In this document: in pieces, positions 1 to 6,946 of the stretch
Position numbering within the stretch: the first letter of the stretch is position 1
Layout: every line of letters begins with the position of its first letter
NCBI RefSeq assembly: GCF_000019965.1
Contig: NC_010571.1
Span: forward strand, 3,915,001 to 3,979,000
Length of the DNA stretch: 64,000 nucleotides
Direction of reading: 5' to 3'
From: Opitutus terrae PB90-1
Lineage (GTDB): Bacteria > Verrucomicrobiota > Verrucomicrobiia > Opitutales > Opitutaceae
Made by a program: the position numbers and the translations under genes
The notes under the pieces: model-generated
What the model saw: only the letters and a program-made list of their open reading frames with translations
Databases searched by the model: none
What the model was told of the DNA's origin: nothing

Positions 1-171
1 AAAGGGCGCTCGCTGCGCCAAGTGACCCTCGAAAGCGCGCTCTGGTCGGCGATCGCAACGTCGCTGTTTATCGCGACGCGGCTTTATCATTTGAGCAAAG
101 GTCGACGGTGCGAGTTGTGTCAGGATACGCCGCCGGAGTCCGGCGATTCCTCGGCCACGACGCGACGATGA
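1..171 (+). CDS. C-terminal fragment of an unknown, possibly membrane-anchored protein
   Basis: The reading frame is open from the first base of the window and stops at TGA 169-171, leaving 56 residues. The part visible has a hydrophobic stretch of about 16-18 residues (ALWSAIATSLFIATRLYH), followed by a basic patch (SKGRR), a CxxC pair (CELC) and a polar tail ending in SATTRR. This looks like a last transmembrane helix with a short soluble tail. Third codon positions are G/C-rich, as in the neighbouring genes, which supports real coding. The family cannot be recognised from this fragment. The 214 bp that follow, up to the next gene, show no convincing gene or terminator. Confidence 0.45.
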   Translation, partial: KGRSLRQVTLESALWSAIATSLFIATRLYHLSKGRRCELCQDTPPESGDSSATTRR

Positions 172-385
172 AAAGCCCGCACCTGCTATTTGCGATCTCG
201 AGGCGAGCGAAAGAGCGAAGCCCGTCAGGAGGCTTGGTGCCGGGCAGGCGGCGGCTGGGCGCGAGCTGGCAGAAGGCGGGCGTTGCCCGCGGTCGTGATC
301 GTCGCGCGCTCCGATCGCGGGTGAGGGGCGTTGCGCGCCTCCGGACCGCGGCGGCTCGGCGAAGTGCGGCGAATCGAAACGCACC

Positions 386-937
386 ATGAAGGTCTTAACT
401 CTGTGCGGCAGTCTGCGCGCCCGGTCGTCGAATCGCGCTATTCTTCGAGCCTACGAGCGGTTGGCGCCGTCGACGCTCACGTTTGAGCACTATGAGAGGA
501 TCGCCGCACTGCCTCATTTCAACCCGGACCTCGATGGCGAGCGACCACCCGACGAGGTCGCGAAGTTTCGCCGCCTCGTGACGGAGGCGGGAGTGTTGGT
601 GATATCGACGCCGGAGTACGTGCACGCGCTGCCGGGCGCGTTCAAAAATGCGCTCGACTGGCTGGTGAGCGATCCTGCGTTCGCCGGAAAGAAGGTCGTG
701 ATCCTGCACGTTCTACGCGGTTCGGCGTGGGCGCTGGAATCGTTGCGCGAGGTGCTCACCACCATGTCGGCGCGCATCGTCGAAGCGGCTTCGGTGTCGT
801 TGCCGCTCGGATCGAACCAGCTGGACGAGGAGGCAATTCTGGGCCGCGAAAACTTGCGAGCGCTGCTGCTGCAGAGCATGGCGGCGCTGTTGAGCGCCAC
901 CACCGAGCCTGGCAAAAAGCGCGTTGGCGGAGCGTAG
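386..937 (+). CDS. NADPH-dependent FMN reductase family protein (flavodoxin fold)
   Basis: This 183-residue protein has the length and motifs of the FMN_red family (PF03358), soluble cytoplasmic flavoproteins that use NAD(P)H to reduce FMN, quinones, azo dyes or metal ions. The N-terminus carries the phosphate-binding loop GSLRARSSN (residues 8-16). The family-typical HFNPDLD follows at 44-50, and STPEYVHALPGAFKNALDWL at 74-93 contains the PEY flavin-contact motif. No signal peptide or membrane segment is visible. The ATG at 386 is the natural start because the conserved beta-strand plus GSLR loop begins immediately after it; there is no obvious Shine-Dalgarno sequence. The substrate cannot be predicted. 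The next gene lies 226 bp away behind palindromic DNA, so co-transcription is uncertain. Confidence 0.88.
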   Translation: MKVLTLCGSLRARSSNRAILRAYERLAPSTLTFEHYERIAALPHFNPDLDGERPPDEVAKFRRLVTEAGVLVISTPEYVHALPGAFKNALDWLVSDPAFAGKKVVILHVLRGSAWALESLREVLTTMSARIVEAASVSLPLGSNQLDEEAILGRENLRALLLQSMAALLSATTEPGKKRVGGA

Positions 938-1026
938 ACCGCGCCGCATCCGCGGGCGGCCGGACGGATCGGAATGTGGCTGACGGGCTTCGGGCTCGCG
1001 GGCAGGGCCGCGACCGCTAACCCGGA

Positions 1027-1040
1027 TATTTCATGAAATA
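1027..1040. promoter_or_regulatory. 14-bp perfect palindrome, operator-like
   Basis: TATTTCATGAAATA reads the same on both strands. It lies in the 226-bp gap between the FMN reductase and the cupin gene and is A/T-rich in an otherwise GC-rich region. Its core TTTCATGAAA resembles the GAAATTTC boxes further downstream in the same gap. A dimeric repressor or activator site is plausible; no specific regulator is identified. Confidence 0.3.
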
Positions 1041-1103
1041 CCCGCCCTCCAGGCCGACTCTGTCGGGGCCAGCCGCGACCAGGTCGCTCCGCCGCAGGCG
1101 GAC

Positions 1104-1145
1104 GGAAATTTCGGATTGAGCTTCACTCCTGTTCGTGAAATTTCC
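1104..1145. promoter_or_regulatory. paired GAAATTTC palindromes just upstream of the cupin start
   Basis: GGAAATTTC at 1104-1112 and GAAATTTCC at 1137-1145 are exact inverted copies, and each contains the self-complementary octamer GAAATTTC. The octamer centres are 32 bp apart, about three helical turns, and the second copy ends 18 bp before the chosen cupin ATG. The arrangement fits a tandem operator for a dimeric regulator. It could instead be a long-looped RNA hairpin in the leader. Confidence 0.3.
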
Positions 1146-1163
1146 GGGCTAACGTGCCCACGC

Positions 1164-1613
1164 ATGAAAGCGATCGAAGGCTACCGACTGATCACGCCGA
1201 GCGACCTGAGCTGGCGGCCGTCGAATCTGATGTGTATCCCGAATGCGGATTACCTCGAGCGCACAGGCAGCGAACTGTTGGGCGCGCGGCTGTGGCGACT
1301 GCCGCCGAAGAGTGCGAACACGCTGCATCGGCACGTGATCGCGGAGGAGTTTTATTTCGTGCTGGAGGGAACGGGCCGGATCCGGGTGGGTGAGGAGACA
1401 CTGACCGTGCCGCGTTATGGCGGCGTGTTGGTGGGGCCGGCGATGCTGCGGCAGATCTTCAACGATTCAGATACGGAAGTGCTCTGGTTGATCGTCGGCG
1501 CGCCGGACAAGGAGTTCGAATCCGGCAAGTTTGACCTGAAGCAGTTCTATCCGGTCGAGCCGACGCAGCTTCCGTCCGAGTTGAAGGGAGTCGCCTGGCC
1601 GCCGAAGGGCTGA
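1164..1613 (+). CDS. single-domain cupin protein (Cupin_2-like)
   Basis: This small beta-barrel protein of 149 residues has no signal peptide. Cupin motif 1 is clear: H55-R-H57, then E62 and G69 within LHRHVIAEEFYFVLEGTG, matching G(X)5HXH(X)3-4E(X)6G. Motif 2 is recognisable as YGGVLVGPAMLRQIFN (residues 85-100), but the usual metal-ligand histidine is replaced by Arg96. Metal binding may therefore be weakened or absent, and a binding or sensing role is as likely as catalysis. I chose ATG 1164. An upstream TTG at 1116 is in frame, but a start there would add 16 residues and run across the GAAATTTC palindrome pair. Ligand and pathway are unknown. Confidence 0.8.
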   Translation: MKAIEGYRLITPSDLSWRPSNLMCIPNADYLERTGSELLGARLWRLPPKSANTLHRHVIAEEFYFVLEGTGRIRVGEETLTVPRYGGVLVGPAMLRQIFNDSDTEVLWLIVGAPDKEFESGKFDLKQFYPVEPTQLPSELKGVAWPPKG

Positions 1614-1825
1614 GCGCGGGAGACGGCTCCGGCGCGAATCGTGCGGCACGATCGTCGCCACTGCCGAACCGCGCAGGGCGCGGCTGCGCACGCCCATGCC
1701 ACGAGGCGCAGGCGCGTTCAGCAATGTGAATGCGCAGAGGGTTGTGACCGATCGCCGCCTGCTGACGCTGCTACAACCTGATAATTCCGGTCGACTGACC
1801 GGGTCATCTGTGGAGAACTCAATCT

Positions 1826-3073
1826 ATGAAGCGTTTCCTACTCCTCGTTGTGCTACATGGCTTCTTCGCGGTGGGCCTGGTTGCGTCCGCGAGCGCGACG
1901 GCGCAGGCCAACCGCTGGGTCGCGACCTGGGTGTCGGCGCAACAGCTGACCGAGCCACACAACATGCCGCCGGCGCCCGGACTCGACGGGCAAACGCTGA
2001 GACAAATCGTGCAGCCGACGCTGGCAGGGACGCGCGTGCGGCTGACGTTCTCCAATCAGTATGGCGAGAAACCGCTGGTGATTGCCGGCGCGCACGTGGC
2101 GAAATCGCACGGCGCCGCCGCCATCGATCCGGCGAGCGATCGCGCGCTGAGTTTCAATGGTGCACCGGCGGTCACGGTGCTACCGGGCACGATGGTCGTT
2201 TCGGACGAGGTGCCGTTTCAGGTCGAGCCATTTGAAAACCTCGCCGTCAGCGTGCACACGACGTCGGTGCCGGCGAATCTCACCGGACATCCGGGTTCGC
2301 GCACCACGTCGTTCATCTCGCCGGGCGCGGCGCTGGCGGTGGCCGATCTGCCGGACGCGGCGAAGACGGATCACTGGTATCTGCTCGCGGCGGTGGAGAC
2401 GTTGTCGGATCCGGCGGCGGGAGCGATCGTGGTGGTCGGCGACTCGATCACGGACGGACGCGGCTCGACCACGAACAAGAACGACCGTTGGCCGAACCTG
2501 CTCGCGCGCCGGCTGCACGCGAATCCCGCGACGGCGAGGCTTTCCGTGCTGAACCAGGGCGCGGGCGGCGGACGCATCCTGCGCGATGGGTTGGGGGACA
2601 GCGCGCTGCGGCGGTTTGACCGCGACGTGATCGCGGTGCCGGGCGCGCGTTGGCTGGTGATTTTCGAAGGGGTGAACGACATAGGCACGGCGGTGGGCGC
2701 GCGCGCCAGAGGCGAGCCGACGGCAACGGCGCAGGACATCATCGCCGCATTGCGGCAGATGATCGTTCGGGCCCACAGCCACGGGATCCAGGTCATCGGA
2801 GCGACGATCATGGCGTTCGAGGGGTTCACGTCCTATTCGACGCCCGAGAGCGAAGCCGACCGGCAGGCGGTGAACGCCTGGATCCGCAGCAGCGGCGAGT
2901 TCGACGGCGTGATCGACTTCGATGCGGTGACGCGCGATCCCGAGCACCCGGCGCGGCTGGCGCCGGCGGTGGACGGCGGTGATCACCTGCATCCGTCGGC
3001 GGCCGGCTATCAGATCATGGCGGACGCGATCGATCTCGGGCTGTTTGCGGAGCGCGCGACGGTGGCGAAGTGA
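1826..3073 (+). CDS. secreted SGNH/GDSL-family hydrolase (esterase/lipase type)
   Basis: This 415-residue protein has a Sec signal peptide (MKRFLLLVVLHGFFAVGLVA, cleavage probably near SATAQA, residues 22-27). The SGNH hydrolase signatures appear in order: block I GDSITDG with nucleophile Ser207, block II glycine in LNQGAGGGR (242-250), block III GVND with Asn284, and block V GGDHLHPS with Asp386 and His389. About 170 residues before block I form a beta-rich N-terminal region, as in other long bacterial SGNH hydrolases. The family removes acyl groups from carbohydrates or lipids. Export and nearby exo-glycosidases suggest deacetylation of plant polysaccharide, but the substrate is inferred. 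GGAG at 1812-1815 lies 10 bp before the ATG, one of the few plausible ribosome binding sites in the window. Confidence 0.9.
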   Translation: MKRFLLLVVLHGFFAVGLVASASATAQANRWVATWVSAQQLTEPHNMPPAPGLDGQTLRQIVQPTLAGTRVRLTFSNQYGEKPLVIAGAHVAKSHGAAAIDPASDRALSFNGAPAVTVLPGTMVVSDEVPFQVEPFENLAVSVHTTSVPANLTGHPGSRTTSFISPGAALAVADLPDAAKTDHWYLLAAVETLSDPAAGAIVVVGDSITDGRGSTTNKNDRWPNLLARRLHANPATARLSVLNQGAGGGRILRDGLGDSALRRFDRDVIAVPGARWLVIFEGVNDIGTAVGARARGEPTATAQDIIAALRQMIVRAHSHGIQVIGATIMAFEGFTSYSTPESEADRQAVNAWIRSSGEFDGVIDFDAVTRDPEHPARLAPAVDGGDHLHPSAAGYQIMADAIDLGLFAERATVAK

Positions 3074-3162
3074 GTTGGAGGAAACGCCGTGGGTGGTTGG
3101 GTGGCGCCGGTCTCTGACCAGTGCCACACAGGTCGGTGGAGCGCGTTGCCAATGCGGCTTGA

Positions 3163-3223
3163 GTGAGCGTTTGCGGAGCGTGCGCTCCGGAGGGGCGCGC
3201 TCACCGGCGATGGCACCGCCGGT
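3163..3223 (+). terminator. overlapping stem-loops downstream of the SGNH hydrolase
   Basis: Three inverted repeats lie in the 267-bp gap after the SGNH hydrolase. An outer stem GTGAGCG/CGCTCAC (3163-3169 with 3198-3204) encloses CGGAGC/GCTCCG (3174-3179 with 3184-3189). Next to it is ACCGGCG/CGCCGGT (3203-3209 with 3217-3223). No U-tract follows, so this is terminator-like structure, not a canonical intrinsic terminator. No gene is seen in the rest of the gap. Confidence 0.3.
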
Positions 3224-3340
3224 GTCGAGAGCCGAACGCGGCATGCTGGCGAAATCAGACTGACTTTCGCGAGGGCGGGTTGCTGCTACTAGGGCTGAGG
3301 TCGCCTACAGTTCGCGTCTGGGCGCGCCGAAATCGAGGCA

Positions 3341-3748
3341 ATGATTGCTTGGTCTGCTACCTATGAAACCGGCGAGGCGCGCGTGGATCAGGATCACCGG
3401 CGGCTCGTGGCGATGCTCAACGAACTCGAGGAAGCGATCACGAAAGGTCGCGGTTCGAAGGTGATCAGCGACACGCTGGAGGGGCTTCGCACCTACGCCG
3501 CCACGCATTTCACTTATGAGGAAGGGTGCATGCACCGGCACCAGTGCGTGATGGCCGAGACGAACAAGACCGCCCATCGGCGGTTTCTGGAAATGCTCGA
3601 GCGCGCCAAGACGCGGCTGAGCGGCGGCGGCAGTGCGCTGGCCGCGCAGCAGGTGCACCGGGAACTTTGCGATTGGATCGTGAACCACGTGCTGAAGGTG
3701 GACTCCGCGCTGCGCGGTTGCGTGCGGCAACCGGGAGCGGCGCGGTAG
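3341..3748 (+). CDS. bacteriohemerythrin-like protein with one substituted iron ligand
   Basis: This 135-residue cytoplasmic four-helix-bundle protein belongs to the hemerythrin family, which binds O2 at a di-iron centre. The typical start W-x(n)-D-x-D-H is present (AWSATYETGEARVDQDHRRL, His19). HFTYEE gives His56 and Glu60, AHRRF gives His79, and WIVNHVLKVD gives His116 and Asp121. These match six of the seven classical ligands with correct spacing. The seventh, expected four residues before His79, is Asn75 (AAC codon), so the site is altered. The ATG starts directly at the family's conserved N-terminus; GAGG lies only 2 bp upstream. The protein could still bind iron, sense O2 or NO with changed chemistry, or have lost the centre. 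It faces the rhamnosidase gene convergently. Confidence 0.85.
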   Translation: MIAWSATYETGEARVDQDHRRLVAMLNELEEAITKGRGSKVISDTLEGLRTYAATHFTYEEGCMHRHQCVMAETNKTAHRRFLEMLERAKTRLSGGGSALAAQQVHRELCDWIVNHVLKVDSALRGCVRQPGAAR

Positions 3749-3764
3749 GACGACACGGAGAGCA

Positions 3765-3845
3765 TTGTAGCGGGCCTCGACTTGTCCTCCGTAGCCTCAG
3801 CGAAGGAGGATGAGGCCGGGCCGCGGTCGGCGACCCCGGCTACAA
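3765..3845. repeat. REP-like nested inverted repeat between convergent genes
   Basis: Three nested stems are present in order: TTGTAGC/GCTACAA (3765-3771 with 3839-3845), GGCCTC/GAGGCC (3773-3778 with 3812-3817) and TCCTCC/GGAGGA (3785-3790 with 3805-3810). The loop is 14 nt. This compact imperfect cruciform is typical of dispersed intergenic (REP/MITE-like) elements. The 15-mer GGTCGGCGACCCCGG at 3825-3839 recurs at 3883-3897, which suggests a second partial copy alongside. Confidence 0.45.
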
Positions 3846-3853
3846 CAAAACAG

Positions 3854-3897
3854 CGCGACGAGGGCGTCGCGGCTCCATCCGGGGTCGGCGACCCCGG
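3854..3897. terminator. two strong hairpins between convergent hemerythrin and rhamnosidase genes
   Basis: CGCGAC/GTCGCG (3854-3859 with 3866-3871) is followed by CCGGGGTC-GGC-GACCCCGG (3879-3897), an 8-bp perfect stem with a 3-nt loop. The second hairpin ends 10 bp beyond the stop codon of the minus-strand rhamnosidase. Their position between converging genes fits bidirectional transcription termination, although no T-tract is present on either side. Confidence 0.4.
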
Positions 3898-3907
3898 AGC
3901 GACACCG

Positions 3908-6733
3908 CTAACGACGAAGCGGGTAGGTGAACCGGTATTCGCCGGAACCGGCGGCGACGATCACCGCATCGTCCCGACGGGAAACCTGCGTAATGCCGGC
4001 GGCGCGGGCGAGCGGCTGGCCGGATTCGCGCACATCCTTCATCCTGGCGGCGCCGGGCAGTCGGATCGTCGCGCGGGTGTTCGGCGGAATTTCGACCACG
4101 AGTTCGAGGTGCCCATCGGCGAGCTTCCAGGCGGACGCGACTTGGCCGTATTGGGTCTCAAGCCGCGCGCGCACGTCGGTGAGCCCGCCGCCGGGACGCG
4201 GCTGAATCAGCAGGTGTTTATATCCGGGCGCCGCGGGATCGATGTCGATGCCGGCGACGACGCTATACATCCAGTCGCCAATGGCACCGTAGGCATAGTG
4301 GTTGAAGGAGTTCATGCCCGCGTCCTGGAACGTGCCGTCCGGCTTGATGCCGTCCCAGCGTTCCCAGATGGTCGTGGCGCCCTGGCTCACGGGATAGAGC
4401 CAGGACGGATAAGTGTCCTGGTTCAGGAGCGCGTAAGCGGTGTCGAGTTGGCCGTGATCGCTCAATACGCGGCAAAGATACGGCGTGCCAAGGAATCCGG
4501 TGGTGAGGTGATTGCCGAAACGTTTGACGTCGGCCGCGAGCCGGCGCGCCGCCTCGGGGCGCTTGTCTTCGGGTAAGAGGTCAAACTGCAGCGCGAGCAC
4601 GTAAGCGGTCTGGGTGGCTTCGCCCACGCGGCCCGACGGCGTGACGAACTCGCGGTTGAACGCGACCTTGATCCGCTCGAAAAGCTCGGTGTAGGTGCGC
4701 GCGTCGTCGGCTTTGCCCAGCACTGTGGCCGCCTTCGAGAGCAGATCGGCCGAGTGCGCGTAAAACGCTGACGCGATCAGATCTTTGCCGGTCGTTGCGC
4801 CGGGGTAATCGGGCGAGGTGGTGGCGTAGCTGAGCCAGTCGCCGAAGTGCCAGCCGGTGGTCCAGAGGTCGCCCTTCGCGCGGGTGCGAATAAATTCCAC
4901 CCACGCCTTCATGCTCGGATACTGCGTCTCGAGCGCGCGGCGGTCACCGTAAACGAGATACAATGTCCACGGCGCGATCGTCGCGACATCGCTCCAGCCG
5001 GAGGAGCCTTCGGTCTCTTTGTTCCGCGAGAGCACGTCGGGAATCACGAACGGCACGGCGCCACTCGGCTTCTGGTCCGCCGCGACATCGCGCAGCCATT
5101 TGGTGAAAAAGCCCACGACGTTCAGGTTGAACGCCGCCGTGCGCGCAAACACCTGTGCGTCGCCGGTCCAGCCGAGCCTTTCGTCGCGTTGCGGGCAGTC
5201 GGTGGGCACGTCGACGAAGTTTCCCTTCTGCCCCCAGAGAATGTTGTGCTGAAGCTGGTTTAGCCGCGCGTTCGAGCTCTCCCAATGTCCGGTGCGCGGC
5301 AGGTCCGAATGCACGACGATCCCGGTGAACGATTCGAGCGACGGCTCGCCGGGCCAACCCTGCACCGCGACGTAGCGAAAGCCCTGGAAGGTGAAATGCG
5401 GCTCGAAGGTTTCGTCGCCGCGACCGCTGAGCGTGTAGTCGATCTGCTGTGCAGCGTGGCGCAGGTTCGCGGTGTAAAAGTTGCCGGCCTTGTCGAGCAC
5501 CTCGGCGTGCCGGAGCGTCACGGTCGTGCCAGCCGGACCGTGAACTTTCAGGCGAACCCAGCCGACCATGTTCTGGCCAAAATCGATCACCGTTTCGCCG
5601 GCGGGCGTGTGCAGGATCGCCACGGGCTTGATCTCCTCGATCCGGCGCATCGGCGGGCTCAGCGGTGCGACGAGGATGTCCTTGCGGTGATCGAGCACGC
5701 GCACGGCCGACCAATCGCGGTCATCATAGCCGGGCTGACTCCAGCCGGATTTTTTCAGCCGCGCGTCGTAGCATTCGCCGGCATAGATCTCAGAGAGGAG
5801 GATCGGCCCGGTGGAGGCTTTCCAGGACGCGTCGCTGGCGATGGTTTGGATGCGACCGTCGGCGTAGGTGATCCGCAGCTGCGCGAGCAACGCGACGCGG
5901 TCGCCGTAGGTGTTGCGCTCGAGGTCCCATGTGAGCGGCCCACGATACCAGCCGTTGCCGAGCGTGACGCCAAGCGCGTTGGCGCCGGATTTCAACTGCG
6001 AGGTGACGTCGTAGGTTTGATAGACGAGCCGGTGATCGTAGCTCGTCCAACCCGGTGTGAGCACCGCGTCGCCGACGCGCTGGCCGTTGAGCTCGGCCTC
6101 GTAGAGCCCGAGGCTCGTAACATAGAGTCGTGCGTCGCGAATCTCGCCCTCGACGGCGAATTCCTTGCGCAGCAGCGGAGCGGGGTTCGATTTGCTCGTG
6201 TCTTCGTCCCACGCCGGCGTGATCCACGCAGCGGACCAGTCGGACGGCCGCAGCAGGCCCATTTCCCAAAACGCCGGGGCGCTCCAGTCGGAGGCTTCGC
6301 CGCTCCGATTCCACGTGCGCACCCGCCAGATGTAGCGCTGGCTCGAGGAGAGGACCGGGCCGGCGTAGTCCACTTGAACGGATTGATCGGACGCGATCTT
6401 GCCGGAATCCCAGAACAGATCGCCGCGGGCAAGCGCGTCCATGCCGAGCGCGACTTGGATCTGGTAGGCGGCTTGAGTGAGTCCGCGCGCGTCGGACCGC
6501 AATTGCCAGCTCAGCCGCGGACGCGCGACGTCAATGCCGACCGGATCCGTCTGATACTCGGTAGTCAGCGCGGCGGTGGTGTGGCGCGGCGTCGCAGCCG
6601 CGGCGGCGGAGAGAGAGGAGGGCGTGGAGGAAGACACGACGATGGCCGCGAGGCTGACGATGAACGCGCGTAAAACCGTACGGAGAAGAGCGGGGGACAG
6701 AGCAACCGGAGCAACGCAGAGGGCATGAGACAT
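3908..6733 (-). CDS. secreted alpha-L-rhamnosidase, glycoside hydrolase family 78
   Basis: This 941-residue exo-enzyme is predicted to release terminal alpha-L-rhamnose from plant polysaccharides or glycosides. A hydrophobic N-terminus (about residues 15-45, ending near SAAAAA) indicates export. Family architecture follows in order: an N-terminal FN3-like domain (TDPVGIDVARPRLSWQL), the Bac_rhamnosid_N sandwich (ARLYVTSLGLYEAELNGQRV), a concanavalin-like domain, the (alpha/alpha)6 catalytic domain and a C-terminal beta domain. CPQRDER at residues 513-519 holds the candidate general acid Glu518, and TTIWERWDG holds the candidate base Glu791, followed by the conserved DAGMNSFNHYAYGAIGDWMY. Length is normal and no key residue is missing. 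It is transcribed divergently from a GH140-type hydrolase, which supports a joint role in pectin side-chain breakdown. No Shine-Dalgarno sequence is evident. Confidence 0.95.
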   Translation of the reverse strand: MSHALCVAPVALSPALLRTVLRAFIVSLAAIVVSSSTPSSLSAAAAATPRHTTAALTTEYQTDPVGIDVARPRLSWQLRSDARGLTQAAYQIQVALGMDALARGDLFWDSGKIASDQSVQVDYAGPVLSSSQRYIWRVRTWNRSGEASDWSAPAFWEMGLLRPSDWSAAWITPAWDEDTSKSNPAPLLRKEFAVEGEIRDARLYVTSLGLYEAELNGQRVGDAVLTPGWTSYDHRLVYQTYDVTSQLKSGANALGVTLGNGWYRGPLTWDLERNTYGDRVALLAQLRITYADGRIQTIASDASWKASTGPILLSEIYAGECYDARLKKSGWSQPGYDDRDWSAVRVLDHRKDILVAPLSPPMRRIEEIKPVAILHTPAGETVIDFGQNMVGWVRLKVHGPAGTTVTLRHAEVLDKAGNFYTANLRHAAQQIDYTLSGRGDETFEPHFTFQGFRYVAVQGWPGEPSLESFTGIVVHSDLPRTGHWESSNARLNQLQHNILWGQKGNFVDVPTDCPQRDERLGWTGDAQVFARTAAFNLNVVGFFTKWLRDVAADQKPSGAVPFVIPDVLSRNKETEGSSGWSDVATIAPWTLYLVYGDRRALETQYPSMKAWVEFIRTRAKGDLWTTGWHFGDWLSYATTSPDYPGATTGKDLIASAFYAHSADLLSKAATVLGKADDARTYTELFERIKVAFNREFVTPSGRVGEATQTAYVLALQFDLLPEDKRPEAARRLAADVKRFGNHLTTGFLGTPYLCRVLSDHGQLDTAYALLNQDTYPSWLYPVSQGATTIWERWDGIKPDGTFQDAGMNSFNHYAYGAIGDWMYSVVAGIDIDPAAPGYKHLLIQPRPGGGLTDVRARLETQYGQVASAWKLADGHLELVVEIPPNTRATIRLPGAARMKDVRESGQPLARAAGITQVSRRDDAVIVAAGSGEYRFTYPLRR

Positions 6734-6946
6734 GGCTAGCGTGAGGGCGTGCTGAACGCGAGGGTCGGACGGACGGACGCTGCTTGCGAACTTTTAGCAT
6801 ACCGCGTTTCTAAAGGGCGCGACGCGATCCTCGGGGGGTGGGAGCGTGGCCTCGCTTCGCTCATCCTGCAGTGGACAGCGGCGGTTCGGTTGCTCGAAAT
6901 GCCTCCGGCCGGGCGACGTCGCTTGTGCTGCCAACCTGCTTTCTCC
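6734..6946. promoter_or_regulatory. divergent intergenic region between the two glycoside hydrolases
   Basis: These 213 bp separate the start codons of the minus-strand rhamnosidase and the plus-strand GH140-type gene, so both promoters must lie here or in the leaders. The only A/T-rich patch is about 6785-6815 (TTGCGAACTTTTAGCATACC and following bases). It could supply -10/-35 elements for either direction, but no good sigma-70 match with correct spacing was found. No inverted repeat was recognised. Confidence 0.3.

Noticed and set aside
108-389. 93-codon frame overlapping the FMN reductase start
   Set aside because: The product is almost a quarter arginine with no family features, and it overlaps the stop region of the upstream partial gene.
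1116-1163. Upstream TTG start for the cupin
   Set aside because: It would add 16 residues with no family similarity and place coding sequence over the paired GAAATTTC palindromes. The ATG at 1164 begins where the cupin-like sequence starts.
1742-1785. Promoter TTGTGA plus GATAAT ahead of the SGNH hydrolase
   Set aside because: GATAAT at 1780-1785 is a fair -10, but the spacing to TTGTGA is about 32 bp and no good -35 lies 16-18 bp upstream.
3782-4576. Plus-strand frame of 264 codons across the intergenic repeat and the rhamnosidase 3' end
   Set aside because: It starts inside the REP-like element and runs antisense to conserved GH78 C-terminal coding, so it is a chance frame.
5285-6673. Plus-strand frame of 462 codons opposite the rhamnosidase
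   Set aside because: The minus strand here encodes conserved GH78 N-terminal and catalytic regions. The plus-strand product matches nothing recognisable.
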